Source: Burkholderia stagnalis (GTDB lineage: Bacteria; Pseudomonadota; Gammaproteobacteria; Burkholderiales; Burkholderiaceae). Taken from it: a DNA stretch of 64,000 nucleotides. Below, one piece after another: positions 51,157-61,066 of the stretch. The stretch lies in NCBI RefSeq assembly GCF_902830275.1, contig NZ_CADESW010000007.1:186001-250000 (forward strand), in the 5' to 3' direction. The notes under the pieces were generated by a model. That model saw nothing but the letters and a program-made list of their open reading frames with translations. It had not been told where the DNA came from and searched no databases. Every line of letters starts with the position of its first letter. The first letter of the stretch is position 1. A program made the translations under genes and the position numbers.

Positions 51157-52094
51157 ACGGCGCCGCGGTCCTGATCACCGGCGGCGCGGGCTTTCTCGGC
51201 TCGCACCTGTGCGAGCGCCTCGTGCATGCCGGCCACGACGTGATGTGCGTGGACAACTTCCACACCGGCAGCAAGCAAAACATCGCACACCTGATCGGCC
51301 GCGTGAACTTCGAGGTGATCCGCCACGACGTGTGGCTGCCGCTGTACGTCGAGGCGGATCGCGTGTTCAACATGGCGTGCCCCGCGAGCCCGGTCCATTA
51401 CCAGAGCGACCCCGTGTCGACGGTGAAGACGGCCGTGCTCGGCGCGATCAACATGCTCGGCCTCGCGAAGCGCTGCGGCGCGCGCATCCTGCAGGCGTCG
51501 ACGAGCGAGGTGTACGGCGACGCGCAGCAGCATCCGCAGCAGGAAAGCTACTGGGGCAACGTCAACCCGAACGGGCCGCGCGCGTGCTACGACGAAGGCA
51601 AGCGCTGCGCGGAAACGCTGTTCTTCGACTACCACCGGCAGCACGGCGTCGACATCCGCGTGGTGCGGATCTTCAACACCTACGGCCCGCGCATGCGCGC
51701 CGACGACGGCCGCGTCGTGTCGAACTTCATCATGCAGGCGCTGCGCGGCGAGCCGATCACGCTGTACGGCGACGGCAGCCAGACGCGCTCGTTCTGCTAC
51801 GTCGACGATCTCGTCGAAGGGCTGCTGCGGATGATGGACCAGGACGACGACACCGGCCCGATGAACCTCGGCAACCCGAGCGAGATCACGATCCGCGAGC
51901 TGGCCGAATGCGTGCTGCGCCTGACCGGCTCGAAGAGCCGGATCGAATACCGGCCGCTGCCGACCGACGATCCGCTGCAGCGCCGGCCGGACATCGGCCG
52001 CGCGCGCCAGCGGCTCGACTGGCAGCCGGGCGTGCAGCTCGAAGACGGCCTGAAGGAAACGATCGCCTACTTCCGCAACCTGGTGAAAGCATGA
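51153..52094 (+). CDS. UDP-glucuronate decarboxylase-like NAD-dependent SDR
   Basis: 313 residues from a GTG start that overlaps the previous stop (GTGA). NAD motif [12 protein letters not shown], the [33 protein letters not shown] stretch, STSEVYGDA, and catalytic Tyr in [10 protein letters not shown] are strongly of the UXS (UDP-xylose synthase) type, as is [11 protein letters not shown]. It would convert UDP-glucuronate to UDP-xylose (or a 4-keto pentose). It probably supplies the donor for one of the transferases in the same operon. Confidence 0.88.
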   Translation: MNGAAVLITGGAGFLGSHLCERLVHAGHDVMCVDNFHTGSKQNIAHLIGRVNFEVIRHDVWLPLYVEADRVFNMACPASPVHYQSDPVSTVKTAVLGAINMLGLAKRCGARILQASTSEVYGDAQQHPQQESYWGNVNPNGPRACYDEGKRCAETLFFDYHRQHGVDIRVVRIFNTYGPRMRADDGRVVSNFIMQALRGEPITLYGDGSQTRSFCYVDDLVEGLLRMMDQDDDTGPMNLGNPSEITIRELAECVLRLTGSKSRIEYRPLPTDDPLQRRPDIGRARQRLDWQPGVQLEDGLKETIAYFRNLVKA

Positions 52095-53296
52095 GTCTCA
52101 ACCTGATCGACGCCGCCTGCCCCGTCTGCGCGCACGCGATCGCCGCGCCGTTCTTCGATGCCGGCGCCTGCACGCTGGCGACGCTCGCGTGGCCCGATTC
52201 CGCCGAAAGCGCGCGCGCGCTGCCGCGCCATGCGCTCGAGTTCGTGCAGTGCCCGCGCTGCTCGCACGTGTGGAATCACCGCTTCCATTACGACGCGATT
52301 CCGTACCAGAGCAATCCGAACCGCATGTTCAACAGCGGCGGCATCTGGAAGGGGCATCTGGCGGCCACGCGCGACCTGCTGCTCGGCAGCCTGTCCGCGG
52401 CGCCGACCGTCGTCGAGATCGGCTGCGGCGAAGCGCACTTCGTGCGCGGCCTCGCGCAGGCGAGCACGGGCGGGCGCTTCATCGGCTTCGATCCGAACGC
52501 GAGCGTCGGCACCGGCAACGGCATCGAGTTCCATGCGCGCCTGTTCGAACCGCTCGCCGACATGGCCGAATTCCGGCCCGACGCGATCGTGATCCGCCAC
52601 GTGCTCGAACACCTGACCGAACCGGCGAAGCTCGTCGAGCAGCTCGCGTGGGGCGCGGCGAGCCAGCCGAACCCGTGCTGGCTGTTCGCGGAGGTGCCGT
52701 GCATCGACCGCGTGTTCGAGACCGAGCGCCTCGCGGATTTCTTCTACGAGCACGTATCGCAGTTCACGACCGAATCGTTCCGCGCGCTGATGGCGCGCGC
52801 CGGCGAGATCGTCACGCTCGCGCACGGCTACGACGGCGAGGTCGTCTATGCGCTGGTGCGGCTCGGCGTGCCGGCGCCCGCGCGCGCGCGCGCCGATGCC
52901 GCGGCGCGCTTCGCGGCCCGCACGGTCGCACATCGCGCCGATATCGCGCAACAGCTTGCCGAGCTGGCCGAGTCGGGCCGGCGGGTCGCGATCTGGGGCG
53001 GCACCGGCAAGGCGGCGGCGTTCATCCATCACTTCGACGCCGACGCGGCCCGCTTCCCGCTCGTCGTCGATTCCGATCCCGACAAGGTCGGCACCTGCGT
53101 GCCGGGCACCGGGCAGCAGATCGTGTTCCGCGACGCGCTGAAAGCCGCGCCGGCCGACGTGATCATCATCCCGACCCAGTGGCGCGCGCGCGACATCGTC
53201 GCCGAGATGGCCCGCGAAGGGATCGCCGCGTCGGCCGTGATGATCGAGCACGGCGGCCGGCTGATCGATTTCGGACGCGATCCGCATCCGTATTGA
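52091..53296 (+). CDS. Nucleotide-sugar C-methyltransferase-like protein
   Basis: 401 residues with three parts. The N-terminal zinc-binding segment has CPVC and CPRC (residues 10-60). The class I SAM domain has [16 protein letters not shown] and VIRHVLEHL. The C-terminal Rossmann part has [17 protein letters not shown] and [17 protein letters not shown]. This order (Methyltransf_13/23/14) is that of sugar C-methyltransferases such as TylC3. Coupled by ATGA to the UXS-like gene, it may branch the sugar made there. The substrate is inferred. Confidence 0.85.
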   Translation: MSLNLIDAACPVCAHAIAAPFFDAGACTLATLAWPDSAESARALPRHALEFVQCPRCSHVWNHRFHYDAIPYQSNPNRMFNSGGIWKGHLAATRDLLLGSLSAAPTVVEIGCGEAHFVRGLAQASTGGRFIGFDPNASVGTGNGIEFHARLFEPLADMAEFRPDAIVIRHVLEHLTEPAKLVEQLAWGAASQPNPCWLFAEVPCIDRVFETERLADFFYEHVSQFTTESFRALMARAGEIVTLAHGYDGEVVYALVRLGVPAPARARADAAARFAARTVAHRADIAQQLAELAESGRRVAIWGGTGKAAAFIHHFDADAARFPLVVDSDPDKVGTCVPGTGQQIVFRDALKAAPADVIIIPTQWRARDIVAEMAREGIAASAVMIEHGGRLIDFGRDPHPY

Positions 53297-53310
53297 GCAC
53301 GGCGAACGAG

Positions 53311-55809
53311 ATGGACGGCATCGGGCAGACGTTGCAGGCGGCGCTCGCGCATCACCAGGCGGGGCGTCTCGCCGAAGCGAAGGCGCTGTACGACGCGATT
53401 CTCACCGCGCAGCCGGGCCAGCCGGACGCGATGCACTTCCTCGGCCTGCTCGCGTGCCAGCTCAAGCAGTACGACGCGGGCATCGCGCTGATGGAGCGCT
53501 CGCTCGTCGCGCGGCCGGACGCGGCGTACTTCAACAACCTCGGCAACATGCTGCGCGAATGCGGGCGGCTCGACGACGCGATCGCGCACTACCGCCGCGC
53601 GGTGGCGCTGCGGCCGGACTATCCGGAGGCGCACAACAACCTCGGCAACGCGCTGCGCGACGCACGCGACCCGGCGGCCGCGATGACGAGCTGCGCGCGC
53701 GCGATCGAGCTGCGCCCCGGCTACGCGGAGGCGTACAACAACCTCGGCAACGCGCTGCAGGACCTGGGCGAGCACGACGCGGCGGCCGCGAGCTACGGCA
53801 AGGCGGTCGCACATCACCCGCAGTACGCGGAGGCCTACAGCAACCTCGGCAACGTGCTGCGCGCGCAGGACAAGCTCGACGCGGCGGCCGACGCCTATCG
53901 CCGCGCGCTCGCGCTGCAGCCGGGCCTGCACGCCGCGCGTCACGGCCTGGGTCTCGTGCAGTGGTCGCAGGGTGCGCTGGACGAAGCCGTGAGCACGTTG
54001 CGCATCGCGGCGGAAAGCGGCGATGCGAGCGTCCACAACAATCTCGCCGGCCTGCTGCGCGACACCGGCGATCTCGACGGCGCCGCTGCGCACTACGGCC
54101 GGGCGATCGAGCTGGACGCGTCGATGGCGGTTGCCCACGCGAACCTCAGCGGCGTGCGCCGCCGGCAGATGCGCTACGCGGAGGCGCTCGCGCACGCGCT
54201 GGACGCGATCCGGCTCGCGCCGAACCTCGCCGACGCGCACAACAACGCAGGCAACGCGTATCACGGGCTGGAGCGGCTCGACGACGCCGAGGCCAGTTAT
54301 CGCACGGCCGTCGCGCTGAACCCGGCCGACGCCGGCGCGTGCCACAACCTGTCGGTCGTGCTGCTGAAGCTGAACCGGCTCGACGAAGCGCTCGCGTTTT
54401 GCCGGCGCGCGCTGGACGCCGGCGCGCCCACCGTGTCGATGCGCGTCAACCTCGGCGACATCCAGCGTGCGCAGGGCAACGTCGACGCGGCGGTCCCTGC
54501 ATATCGCGACGCGCTCGCGCTGGTGCGCGACGACGCCGGCGACGACGCGGCGGAAGTGCTGGGCCGGCTGCTGTTCAGCGCGGCGGCGTCCGCGTGCGTG
54601 AGCCCCGCCGACTACCTGGAAGACGCGCGGCGCTACGGCCGGCACCTGGCCGCGCGTTCGACGCGCTACGTGCACGATCCGCGCGAGCGGGCCGCGCGCG
54701 CGCAAGGGCGGCCGCTGCGCGTCGGCTTCGTGTCGGGCGACCTGCGCCAGCACCCGGTCGGCATCTTCCTGGAAAGCGTGCTCGTGTACCTCGATCGCAC
54801 GCGCATCGACCTGCGCGTGTACGTGACGGTGGACGAGGAAGACGCGATCACCGCGCGGCTGAAGCCGCACGCGTGCGGCTGGCGCTCGATCGCCGGGCGC
54901 TCCCCGGCCGCGGCCGCGCGGATGATCCATGACGACGGCATCGACGTCCTCGTCGACCTGGCCGGCCATACGCAGGCGAGCGGGCTCGCCGTGTTCGGCT
55001 GGAAGCCCGCGCCGGTGCAGGCGAGCTGGCTCGGCTTCTTCGCGTCGACCGGCTGCGATGCGATCGACTATTTCATCGGCGATGCGCATACGTTGCCGGC
55101 CGACGAGGCGCACCACTTCGTCGAGAAACCTTGGCGGCTGCCGGACAGCTGGCTGTGCTTCACGCCGCCGCCGTACGACGTCGAGGTCGGCCCGCTGCCG
55201 ATGGCGGCGCGCGGCTATCCGACGTTCGGCTGCTTCGGCAAGCTCGTGAAGATCGGCGACGACGTCGTGCGCACCTGGTCGCGGCTGCTGCATGACCTGC
55301 CGGAGTCGCGGCTGCTGCTCAAGGCGCAGGAGCTCGACCGCGCGAGCGTGCGCGACGCGACGATCGCGCGCTTCGCGCGGCACGGCATTGACGCGGCCCG
55401 GCTCGAATTCGAGGGCGCAACGCCGCGCGCCGAGTATTTCACCGCGTACAACCGCATCGACGTCGCGCTGAGCCCGTTCCCGTACCCGGGCGGCACGACC
55501 ACCGCCGAGGCGCTGTGGATGGGCGTGCCGGTGCTCGGCATGAAGGGCGGCCGGTTCGTCACGCACATCTGCGAAAGCCTGCTGCACGCGGCGGGCATGG
55601 GCGACTGGATCGCCGACGACGAGGACGCTTACGTCGCGAAGGCGATTGCCGCGGTGCACGACCGCGAGCGGCTCGCCGCGCTGCGCGCCGGGCTGCGTGC
55701 GCAGCTGCTCGCGTCGCCGCTGTGCGACGCACGACGGTTCGCGGCGCATCTCGAAGCGGCGTTCCTCGGTATGTGGCAACGCTATACAGAGACGACAAAC
55801 GAAGCATGA
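53311..55809 (+). CDS. SPINDLY/OGT-type TPR glycosyltransferase 2
   Basis: 832 residues from the ATG at 53311; this start aligns exactly with the starts of paralogues 3 and 4 (x-x-AALAHHQAGRLA), so the overlapping TTG at 53293 is less likely. Residues 5-430 contain about twelve TPRs (AHNNLGNALRDARDPAAAMTSCARAIELRPGY). The GT41 domain starts near 467 (LRVGFVSGDLRQHPVGIFLESVL) and includes ASWLGFFASTGCDAIDYFIGDAHTLPADEAHHF and [40 protein letters not shown]. The first 200 residues are nearly identical to transferase 3. Confidence 0.88.
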   Translation: MDGIGQTLQAALAHHQAGRLAEAKALYDAILTAQPGQPDAMHFLGLLACQLKQYDAGIALMERSLVARPDAAYFNNLGNMLRECGRLDDAIAHYRRAVALRPDYPEAHNNLGNALRDARDPAAAMTSCARAIELRPGYAEAYNNLGNALQDLGEHDAAAASYGKAVAHHPQYAEAYSNLGNVLRAQDKLDAAADAYRRALALQPGLHAARHGLGLVQWSQGALDEAVSTLRIAAESGDASVHNNLAGLLRDTGDLDGAAAHYGRAIELDASMAVAHANLSGVRRRQMRYAEALAHALDAIRLAPNLADAHNNAGNAYHGLERLDDAEASYRTAVALNPADAGACHNLSVVLLKLNRLDEALAFCRRALDAGAPTVSMRVNLGDIQRAQGNVDAAVPAYRDALALVRDDAGDDAAEVLGRLLFSAAASACVSPADYLEDARRYGRHLAARSTRYVHDPRERAARAQGRPLRVGFVSGDLRQHPVGIFLESVLVYLDRTRIDLRVYVTVDEEDAITARLKPHACGWRSIAGRSPAAAARMIHDDGIDVLVDLAGHTQASGLAVFGWKPAPVQASWLGFFASTGCDAIDYFIGDAHTLPADEAHHFVEKPWRLPDSWLCFTPPPYDVEVGPLPMAARGYPTFGCFGKLVKIGDDVVRTWSRLLHDLPESRLLLKAQELDRASVRDATIARFARHGIDAARLEFEGATPRAEYFTAYNRIDVALSPFPYPGGTTTAEALWMGVPVLGMKGGRFVTHICESLLHAAGMGDWIADDEDAYVAKAIAAVHDRERLAALRAGLRAQLLASPLCDARRFAAHLEAAFLGMWQRYTETTNEA
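53333..53927 (+). repeat. Long direct repeat, copy 1 (in transferase 2)
   Basis: About 595 bp that recurs at a constant offset of 2495 bp (55828-56422) without insertions or deletions and with only scattered substitutions; some seven residues of about 200 differ in the protein. It covers the N-terminal TPR array. Confidence 0.9.
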
Positions 55810-58295
55810 ACGATATCCTCGACACGCTGCAGGCGGCGCTCGCGCATCATCAGGCAGGGCGTCTCGCGGAAGCGAAGGCGCAGTACGACGCGATTCTCGC
55901 CGCGCAGCCGGGCCAGCCGGACGCGATGCACTTCCTCGGCCTGCTCGCGTGCCAGCTCAAGCAGTACGACGCGGGCATCGCGCTGATGGAGCGCTCGCTC
56001 GTCGCGCGGCCGGACGCGGCGTACTTCAACAACCTCGGCAACATGCTGCGCGAATGCGGGCGGCTCGACGACGCGATCGCGCACTACCGTCGCGCGGTGG
56101 CGCTGCGGCCGGACTATCCGGAGGCGCACAACAACCTCGGCAACGCGCTGCGCGATGCGCGCGATCCGGCGGCGGCGATGATGAGCTGCGCGCGCGCGAT
56201 CGAGCTGCGCCCCGGCTACGCGGAGGCGTACAACAATCTCGGCAACGCGCTGCAGGACCTGGGCGAGCACGACGCGGCGGCCGCGAGCTACGGCAAGGCG
56301 ATCGCGCACCACCCGCAGTACGCGCAGGCGTACAGCAACCTCGGCAGCGTGCTGCGCGCGCAGGACAAGCTCGACGCGGCGGCCGACGCCTATCGCCGCG
56401 CGCTCGCGCTGCAGCCCGGGCTTCGCGTTGCGCACCAGGGGCTGAGCGCGACGCTGATCGCGGCCGGCGATCCGCACGGCGCGGTCGAGCATGCGCGCGC
56501 GGGGCTCGATCCGCACGACGCGGATGCACACTACGTGCTCGGCAAATTGCTGCGCGGCATGAACGATTTCGACAACGCGGGCAAGCTGTTCGAGCAGGCG
56601 GTCGCGATCGACCCGGCGCATGCGCCGGCGTGGGCCCGGCTCGGCGAACTGCGCGGCCAGCAGGGCGAATACGAGCAGTCGGTGCAGCTGTGCCGGCGCG
56701 CGATCGAGCTCGATCCCGAGCTGGCCGACGCGTACAACTTCCTCGGCCTCGCGTATCACAACCTCGACCGGCTGGCCGCCGCGGAGCTGAGCCACCGGCA
56801 CGCGATCGACCTGAACCCCGACGACGCCGACGCGCATCACAACCTCGCCGCCGTGCTGTTCCGGCTCGACAAGCTCGACGACGCGATGAAGCATTCCGGG
56901 ATCGCGCGCGACCTCGGCATCGATCCCGTGAAGATCCAGCTGACGCTCGGCGACATCCTGTGGGCGAAGCGCGATTTCGCCGGCGCGGTGGACGCGTTCC
57001 GCGTGGCGATCGACCACGACCCGCATCGCGCCTACGCGCGGCTGATGTTCAACATGTCGAGCTCGCCTGCGTTCGAGCCAGAAGAGTGGATCGCGGAAGC
57101 GCGCCGCTACGGCGAATATCTCGCGCGCGACGCGGTCCCGTTCGAGCACGACCGCGAAGCGCGCGTCGCGCAGGCGCGGGGGCGGCCGCTGCGCGTCGGC
57201 TTCGTGTCGGGCGACCTGCGCCAGCACCCGGTCGGCATCTTCCTGGAAAGCGTGCTCGCGCGGCTCGACCGCTCGCGCATCGAGCCGCACGCATACGTGA
57301 CCTTCGTCGTCGAGGACGACGTGACCGCGCGGCTCAAGCCCGGCTTCGCGAGCTGGAACAAGCTGACCTGCATGAGCCGCGAGCAGGCCGCGCGGATGAT
57401 CCACGACGACGGCATCGACATCCTGATCGACATGGCCGGCCACACCAACTGGAGCGGCGTGCCGATCTTCGGGCACAAGCCCGCGCCGGTGCAGGCGAGC
57501 TGGCTCGGCTTCTTCGCGACCACTGGCTGCGACGCGATCGACTATTTCATCGGCGATGCGCATACGCTGCCGGCCGACGAGGCGCACCACTTCGTCGAGA
57601 AGCCTTGGCGGCTGCCGGACAGCTACCTGTGCTTCACGCCGCCGCCGTACGACGTCGAGGTCGGCCCGCTGCCGATGGCGGCCAACGGCGGCGTCACGTT
57701 CGGCTGCTTCGGCAAGCTGACCAAGGTCAGCGACGACGTGGTCGCGCTGTGGTCGCGCATCCTGCATGCGCTGCCGGACGCGCGCCTGATGCTGAAGGCG
57801 TTCGAGTTCGGCACCGGCGACCTGAACCAGGCGACGCTCGAGCGCTTCGCGCGGCACGGCGTCGGCGCGGACCGGCTGATTCTCGAGGGCGGCTCGCCGC
57901 GTGCGGAATACTTCGGCGCGTACAACCGCATCGACATTGCGCTGAGCCCGTTCCCGTACCCGGGCGGCACGACCACCGCCGAGGCGCTGTGGATGGGCGT
58001 GCCGGTGATCGGGATGAAGGGCGGCCGGTTCGTCACGCACATCTGCGAAAGCCTGCTGCACGCGGCGGGCATGGGCGACTGGATCGCGGACGACGAAGCG
58101 GCATACCTGGAGAAGGCGGTCGCGTTCGCGCGCGACCGGGAGCGGCTGGCGACGCTGCGGGCGACCCTGCGCGAGCGCACGCTGGCGTCGCCGCTGTGCG
58201 ATGCGGCACGCTTCGCGCGCAACCTCGAGGATGCGCTGCACGGCATGTGGGACGTCTACGCGACGGGTGATGCGCCCGCCGGGGGCGCGCGATGA
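55806..58295 (+). CDS. SPINDLY/OGT-type TPR glycosyltransferase 3
   Basis: 829 residues, start within ATGA overlapping the previous stop. The N-terminal TPR array (to about 205) copies that of transferase 2; the next TPRs (205-400, for example AYNFLGLAYHNLDRLAAAELSHRHAIDLNPDD) are different. The GT41 domain from near 458 is again close to transferase 2 (LRVGFVSGDLRQHPVGIFLESVLARLD; GCDAIDYFIGDAHTLPADEAHHFVEK). All key GT41 segments are present, including HPVG and [20 protein letters not shown]. It looks like a recent partial duplicate with a changed middle, which may alter target choice. Confidence 0.88.
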   Translation: MNDILDTLQAALAHHQAGRLAEAKAQYDAILAAQPGQPDAMHFLGLLACQLKQYDAGIALMERSLVARPDAAYFNNLGNMLRECGRLDDAIAHYRRAVALRPDYPEAHNNLGNALRDARDPAAAMMSCARAIELRPGYAEAYNNLGNALQDLGEHDAAAASYGKAIAHHPQYAQAYSNLGSVLRAQDKLDAAADAYRRALALQPGLRVAHQGLSATLIAAGDPHGAVEHARAGLDPHDADAHYVLGKLLRGMNDFDNAGKLFEQAVAIDPAHAPAWARLGELRGQQGEYEQSVQLCRRAIELDPELADAYNFLGLAYHNLDRLAAAELSHRHAIDLNPDDADAHHNLAAVLFRLDKLDDAMKHSGIARDLGIDPVKIQLTLGDILWAKRDFAGAVDAFRVAIDHDPHRAYARLMFNMSSSPAFEPEEWIAEARRYGEYLARDAVPFEHDREARVAQARGRPLRVGFVSGDLRQHPVGIFLESVLARLDRSRIEPHAYVTFVVEDDVTARLKPGFASWNKLTCMSREQAARMIHDDGIDILIDMAGHTNWSGVPIFGHKPAPVQASWLGFFATTGCDAIDYFIGDAHTLPADEAHHFVEKPWRLPDSYLCFTPPPYDVEVGPLPMAANGGVTFGCFGKLTKVSDDVVALWSRILHALPDARLMLKAFEFGTGDLNQATLERFARHGVGADRLILEGGSPRAEYFGAYNRIDIALSPFPYPGGTTTAEALWMGVPVIGMKGGRFVTHICESLLHAAGMGDWIADDEAAYLEKAVAFARDRERLATLRATLRERTLASPLCDAARFARNLEDALHGMWDVYATGDAPAGGAR
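55828..56422 (+). repeat. Long direct repeat, copy 2 (in transferase 3)
   Basis: The second copy of the 595-bp repeat. Together the copies are long enough for homologous recombination that would delete or duplicate a 2495-bp unit and fuse transferases 2 and 3 in frame. Confidence 0.9.
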
Positions 58296-60556
58296 GCGAA
58301 ATCGCCCGGCAGCTGGACGCGGCGCTCGCGCATCACCAGGCCGGCCGCCTGGCCGACGCGCGCGAGTTGTACGAGGCGATTCGCCGCAGCGAGCCCGACC
58401 AGCCCGACGCAACGCATTTCCTCGGCCTGCTCGCCTGCCAGCTCGGCCAGTTTCCCGCCGGCATCGCATTGATGGAGCGGTCGATCGCGCTGCGCGCCGA
58501 GCCGGTCTACCTGAACAATTTCGGCAACATGCTGCGCGCGCACGGCCGGCTCGACGACGCGATCGCGGCCTACCGGCGCGCGGTCGCGCTGATGCCCGCC
58601 TACGCGGAGGCGCACAGCAACCTCGGCAATGCGCTGTGCGACGCGGGCGATCCGGACGCCGCGATGCTGAGCTGCGCGCAGGCGCTCGAATTGCGCCCCG
58701 ATTACGCGCAGGCGTACAACAATCTCGGCAACGCGCTGCGCGACAAGAACGCGCTCGACGCCGCCGCGCGCGCCTACGACAAGGCGATCGCGCTCGAACC
58801 CGCCTATGCGGACGCGCACTACAACCGCGGCAACGTGTTTCGCGTGCAAGGCCGGCTCGACGACGCGGTGCGCTGCTACCGGCGCGCGATCGAGCTGCAG
58901 CCGCACCTGTACCAGGCGCATCACAGCCTCGGGGTCGTGCTGTTCGAGCGCGACGAGCTCGCGCCGGCGATCGAGAGCCTGACGCGCGCGTCGCAGGGCG
59001 GCAGCGCCGAAGTCCTGCTCAGCCTGGCCGCCGCGTTCGACCGCGCGGGCGATCTCGAGGGCGCCGCGGCGAGCCTGCGGCGCGCGATCGCCGCGGCGCC
59101 CGACCGCGCCGAGCTGCATCACCATCTGGCGCAGGTGCTGGTGCGGCAGGGCAAGCGGCCGGAAGCGCTCGAAAGCTGCCGGATCGCGCTCGCGCTGCCG
59201 GGCCAGACCGCGCACATGCATGCCGTGTCCGCGGAAATTCTCTGTACGCTGTGGCACTTCGAGGCCGGGCTCGCGAGCTACGATCGCGCGCTCGAGCTCG
59301 ATCCGTCCTATGCCGGCGCGCACTCGGGCCGCCTGTTCTACCAGGCCAGCATCGAGCGCTGCCCGCCCGCGCAGCTGCTCGACCATGCGATGCAATTCGG
59401 CGCGCGGATGGCGGAACGGGCGTCGCCGCGGCGGCACGCGCCGCGCGCGGCCGGCGGGCGGACGCTGCGCGTCGGCCTCGTGTCCGGCGACCTGCGCTCG
59501 CATCCGGTCACGGTGTTCCTGCTGGCCGTGGCGGCGGCGCTGGATCCGTCGAAGGTCGTGCTCGCCGCGTACGCGACGCAGTCGCGCGAGGACGACACGA
59601 CGGCCGCGCTGAAGCGGCACTGCGCGATCTGGCGCGACATCACCGCGCTCGACGACGAGGCCGCGGCGGACCTGATCGCCGGCGACGGCATCGACATCCT
59701 GATCGACCTGAGCGGCCACACGTCGTTGAACCGCCTGCCGCTGTTCGCGTGGAAGCCTGCGCCGGTGCAGGCGACCTGGCTCGGCTATTTCGCGACGACC
59801 GGCATCGCCGAGATCGACTACATCATCGGCGACCGCCACGTGCTGCCGGCCGGCGAGGAGACGCACTTCGTCGAGCGGCCGTGGCGGCTGCCGGACAGCT
59901 ATCTGTGCTTCACGCCGCCGCCGCAGCCGCTTGCCGTCGAGCCGCTGCCGGCCGCCGGCAACGGCGTCGTGACGTTCGGCAGCCTCAACAACGCGAACAA
60001 GCTCGGCGACGCGGTGATCGCGCTGTGGGCCCGCGTGCTGCATGCGGTGCCGGGGTCGCGCCTGCTGCTCAAATCGCCGCAGCTCGACGAGGCGGCGCTG
60101 CGCGTGAGCCTGGCTGCACGGTTCGCCGCGCACGGCATCGACGCGCAGCGCCTGCCGATGCGCGGCGGCTCGACGCGGCTCGCGCACCTGAGCGCGTTCA
60201 ACGACATCGATATCGCGCTCGACCCGTTCCCGTATCCGGGCGGCACGACGAGCCTGGAAGGGCTGTGGATGGGCGTGCCGCTGGTCACGCGGCGCGGCGG
60301 GCGGTTCCTGTCGCACATCGGCGAGAGCATCCTGCATACGCTCGACATGCCGGAATGGATTGCGCAGGACGACGATGACTATGTCGCGAAGGCGGCGGCA
60401 TTCGCGAGCGACCTGCCGCGGCTCGCGGCGGTGCGCGCGGGGCTGCGGGAGCGCCTGCTGCGCTCGCCGCTGTGCGATGCGCCGCGTTTTGCCCGTCACC
60501 TGGAAACGGCGTTCGCGCAGATGGTCGACGCGGCCGTCGAACGCGCGGAGCGGTAA
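58292..60556 (+). CDS. SPINDLY/OGT-type TPR glycosyltransferase 4
   Basis: 754 residues, ATGA overlap with transferase 3. About ten TPRs ([52 protein letters not shown]) precede a GT41 domain from near 389 (LRVGLVSGDLRSHPVTVFLLAVAAALD), with [52 protein letters not shown] and PYPGGTTSLEGLWMGVPLV. Its catalytic part is closer to transferase 1 than to 2 and 3. A large glycosyltransferase next to fliT-fliD-fliC (FlmQ) glycosylates flagellin in B. cenocepacia; this gene's place makes it the best candidate counterpart. Confidence 0.88.
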   Translation: MSEIARQLDAALAHHQAGRLADARELYEAIRRSEPDQPDATHFLGLLACQLGQFPAGIALMERSIALRAEPVYLNNFGNMLRAHGRLDDAIAAYRRAVALMPAYAEAHSNLGNALCDAGDPDAAMLSCAQALELRPDYAQAYNNLGNALRDKNALDAAARAYDKAIALEPAYADAHYNRGNVFRVQGRLDDAVRCYRRAIELQPHLYQAHHSLGVVLFERDELAPAIESLTRASQGGSAEVLLSLAAAFDRAGDLEGAAASLRRAIAAAPDRAELHHHLAQVLVRQGKRPEALESCRIALALPGQTAHMHAVSAEILCTLWHFEAGLASYDRALELDPSYAGAHSGRLFYQASIERCPPAQLLDHAMQFGARMAERASPRRHAPRAAGGRTLRVGLVSGDLRSHPVTVFLLAVAAALDPSKVVLAAYATQSREDDTTAALKRHCAIWRDITALDDEAAADLIAGDGIDILIDLSGHTSLNRLPLFAWKPAPVQATWLGYFATTGIAEIDYIIGDRHVLPAGEETHFVERPWRLPDSYLCFTPPPQPLAVEPLPAAGNGVVTFGSLNNANKLGDAVIALWARVLHAVPGSRLLLKSPQLDEAALRVSLAARFAAHGIDAQRLPMRGGSTRLAHLSAFNDIDIALDPFPYPGGTTSLEGLWMGVPLVTRRGGRFLSHIGESILHTLDMPEWIAQDDDDYVAKAAAFASDLPRLAAVRAGLRERLLRSPLCDAPRFARHLETAFAQMVDAAVERAER

Positions 60557-60628
60557 CGGGCGGCGTGCAGGCAAGGGTGACGCGCGACGCGATCGCGCGG
60601 CCCGGCCGGCGGCATTCCGCGACGAACC

Positions 60629-60654
60629 AAAAAAAAAGCCGCATTGAAGCGGCT
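60629..60654 (-). terminator. Terminator of the fliD-fliT transcript
   Basis: On the minus strand the 6-bp stem AGCCGC / GCGGCT (60649-60654 with 60637-60642) is followed by a run of nine T (60629-60637). It lies about 85 bases beyond the fliT stop. Confidence 0.85.
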
Positions 60655-60736
60655 CGACGGTAAGGCGACAACGCGCTCCGCTCGACTGGCGGCGTCTTGT
60701 TGTTCGAAAGGCGCGGCGCCCGAAGCGCCGGGCCGG

Positions 60737-61033
60737 TCACAGCATGCCGGTCGTCTGGTACAGGCTCGCGGCCTTGATCCGGTCGCGAGACTGCGCAAAT
60801 TCCGCGCTCAGACGCTCCCGGTCCTCATGGGCCTGCTCCGTGATCGACGCGTCGATCGCCATGATCTGCCGGAGCAGGTCCAGCGCGTCCGGCGCCTGGT
60901 CGCTGGACAGGCCCATCAGCAGCGGCGAGCGTTCGTCGGCGAGGGCGGCGACGCGCACCCAGTCGCGCGCGTCGGTCGCCGACTGCATCGCGCGGGTCAG
61001 GTCGAGGGCGCGGGACAGGGTGGCGGTCGTCAT
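60737..61033 (-). CDS. fliT: Flagellar export chaperone FliT
   Basis: 98 residues, all helical (LSRALDLTRAMQSATDARDWVRVAALADERSPLLMGL; LLRQIMAIDASITEQAHEDRERL), with the length and style of FliT. FliT binds the C-terminus of the cap protein FliD for export. It follows fliD by 33 bases and ends 180 bases from the glycosylation operon, tail to tail. Confidence 0.88.
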   Translation of the reverse strand: MTTATLSRALDLTRAMQSATDARDWVRVAALADERSPLLMGLSSDQAPDALDLLRQIMAIDASITEQAHEDRERLSAEFAQSRDRIKAASLYQTTGML

Positions 61034-61066
61034 GGTTCGGCTCCGAGGGGGCGGTGCGGCGGGCGC

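Noticed and set aside
53333..56422. Transposon or CRISPR explanation for the direct repeat
   Set aside because: No terminal inverted repeats, transposase or target duplication, and repeat length is far beyond CRISPR; it is duplicated coding sequence for TPRs.
53029..58469. Long minus-strand frames opposite the TPR glycosyltransferases
   Set aside because: Mirror frames of repetitive high-GC coding sequence; their translations lack any fold signature.
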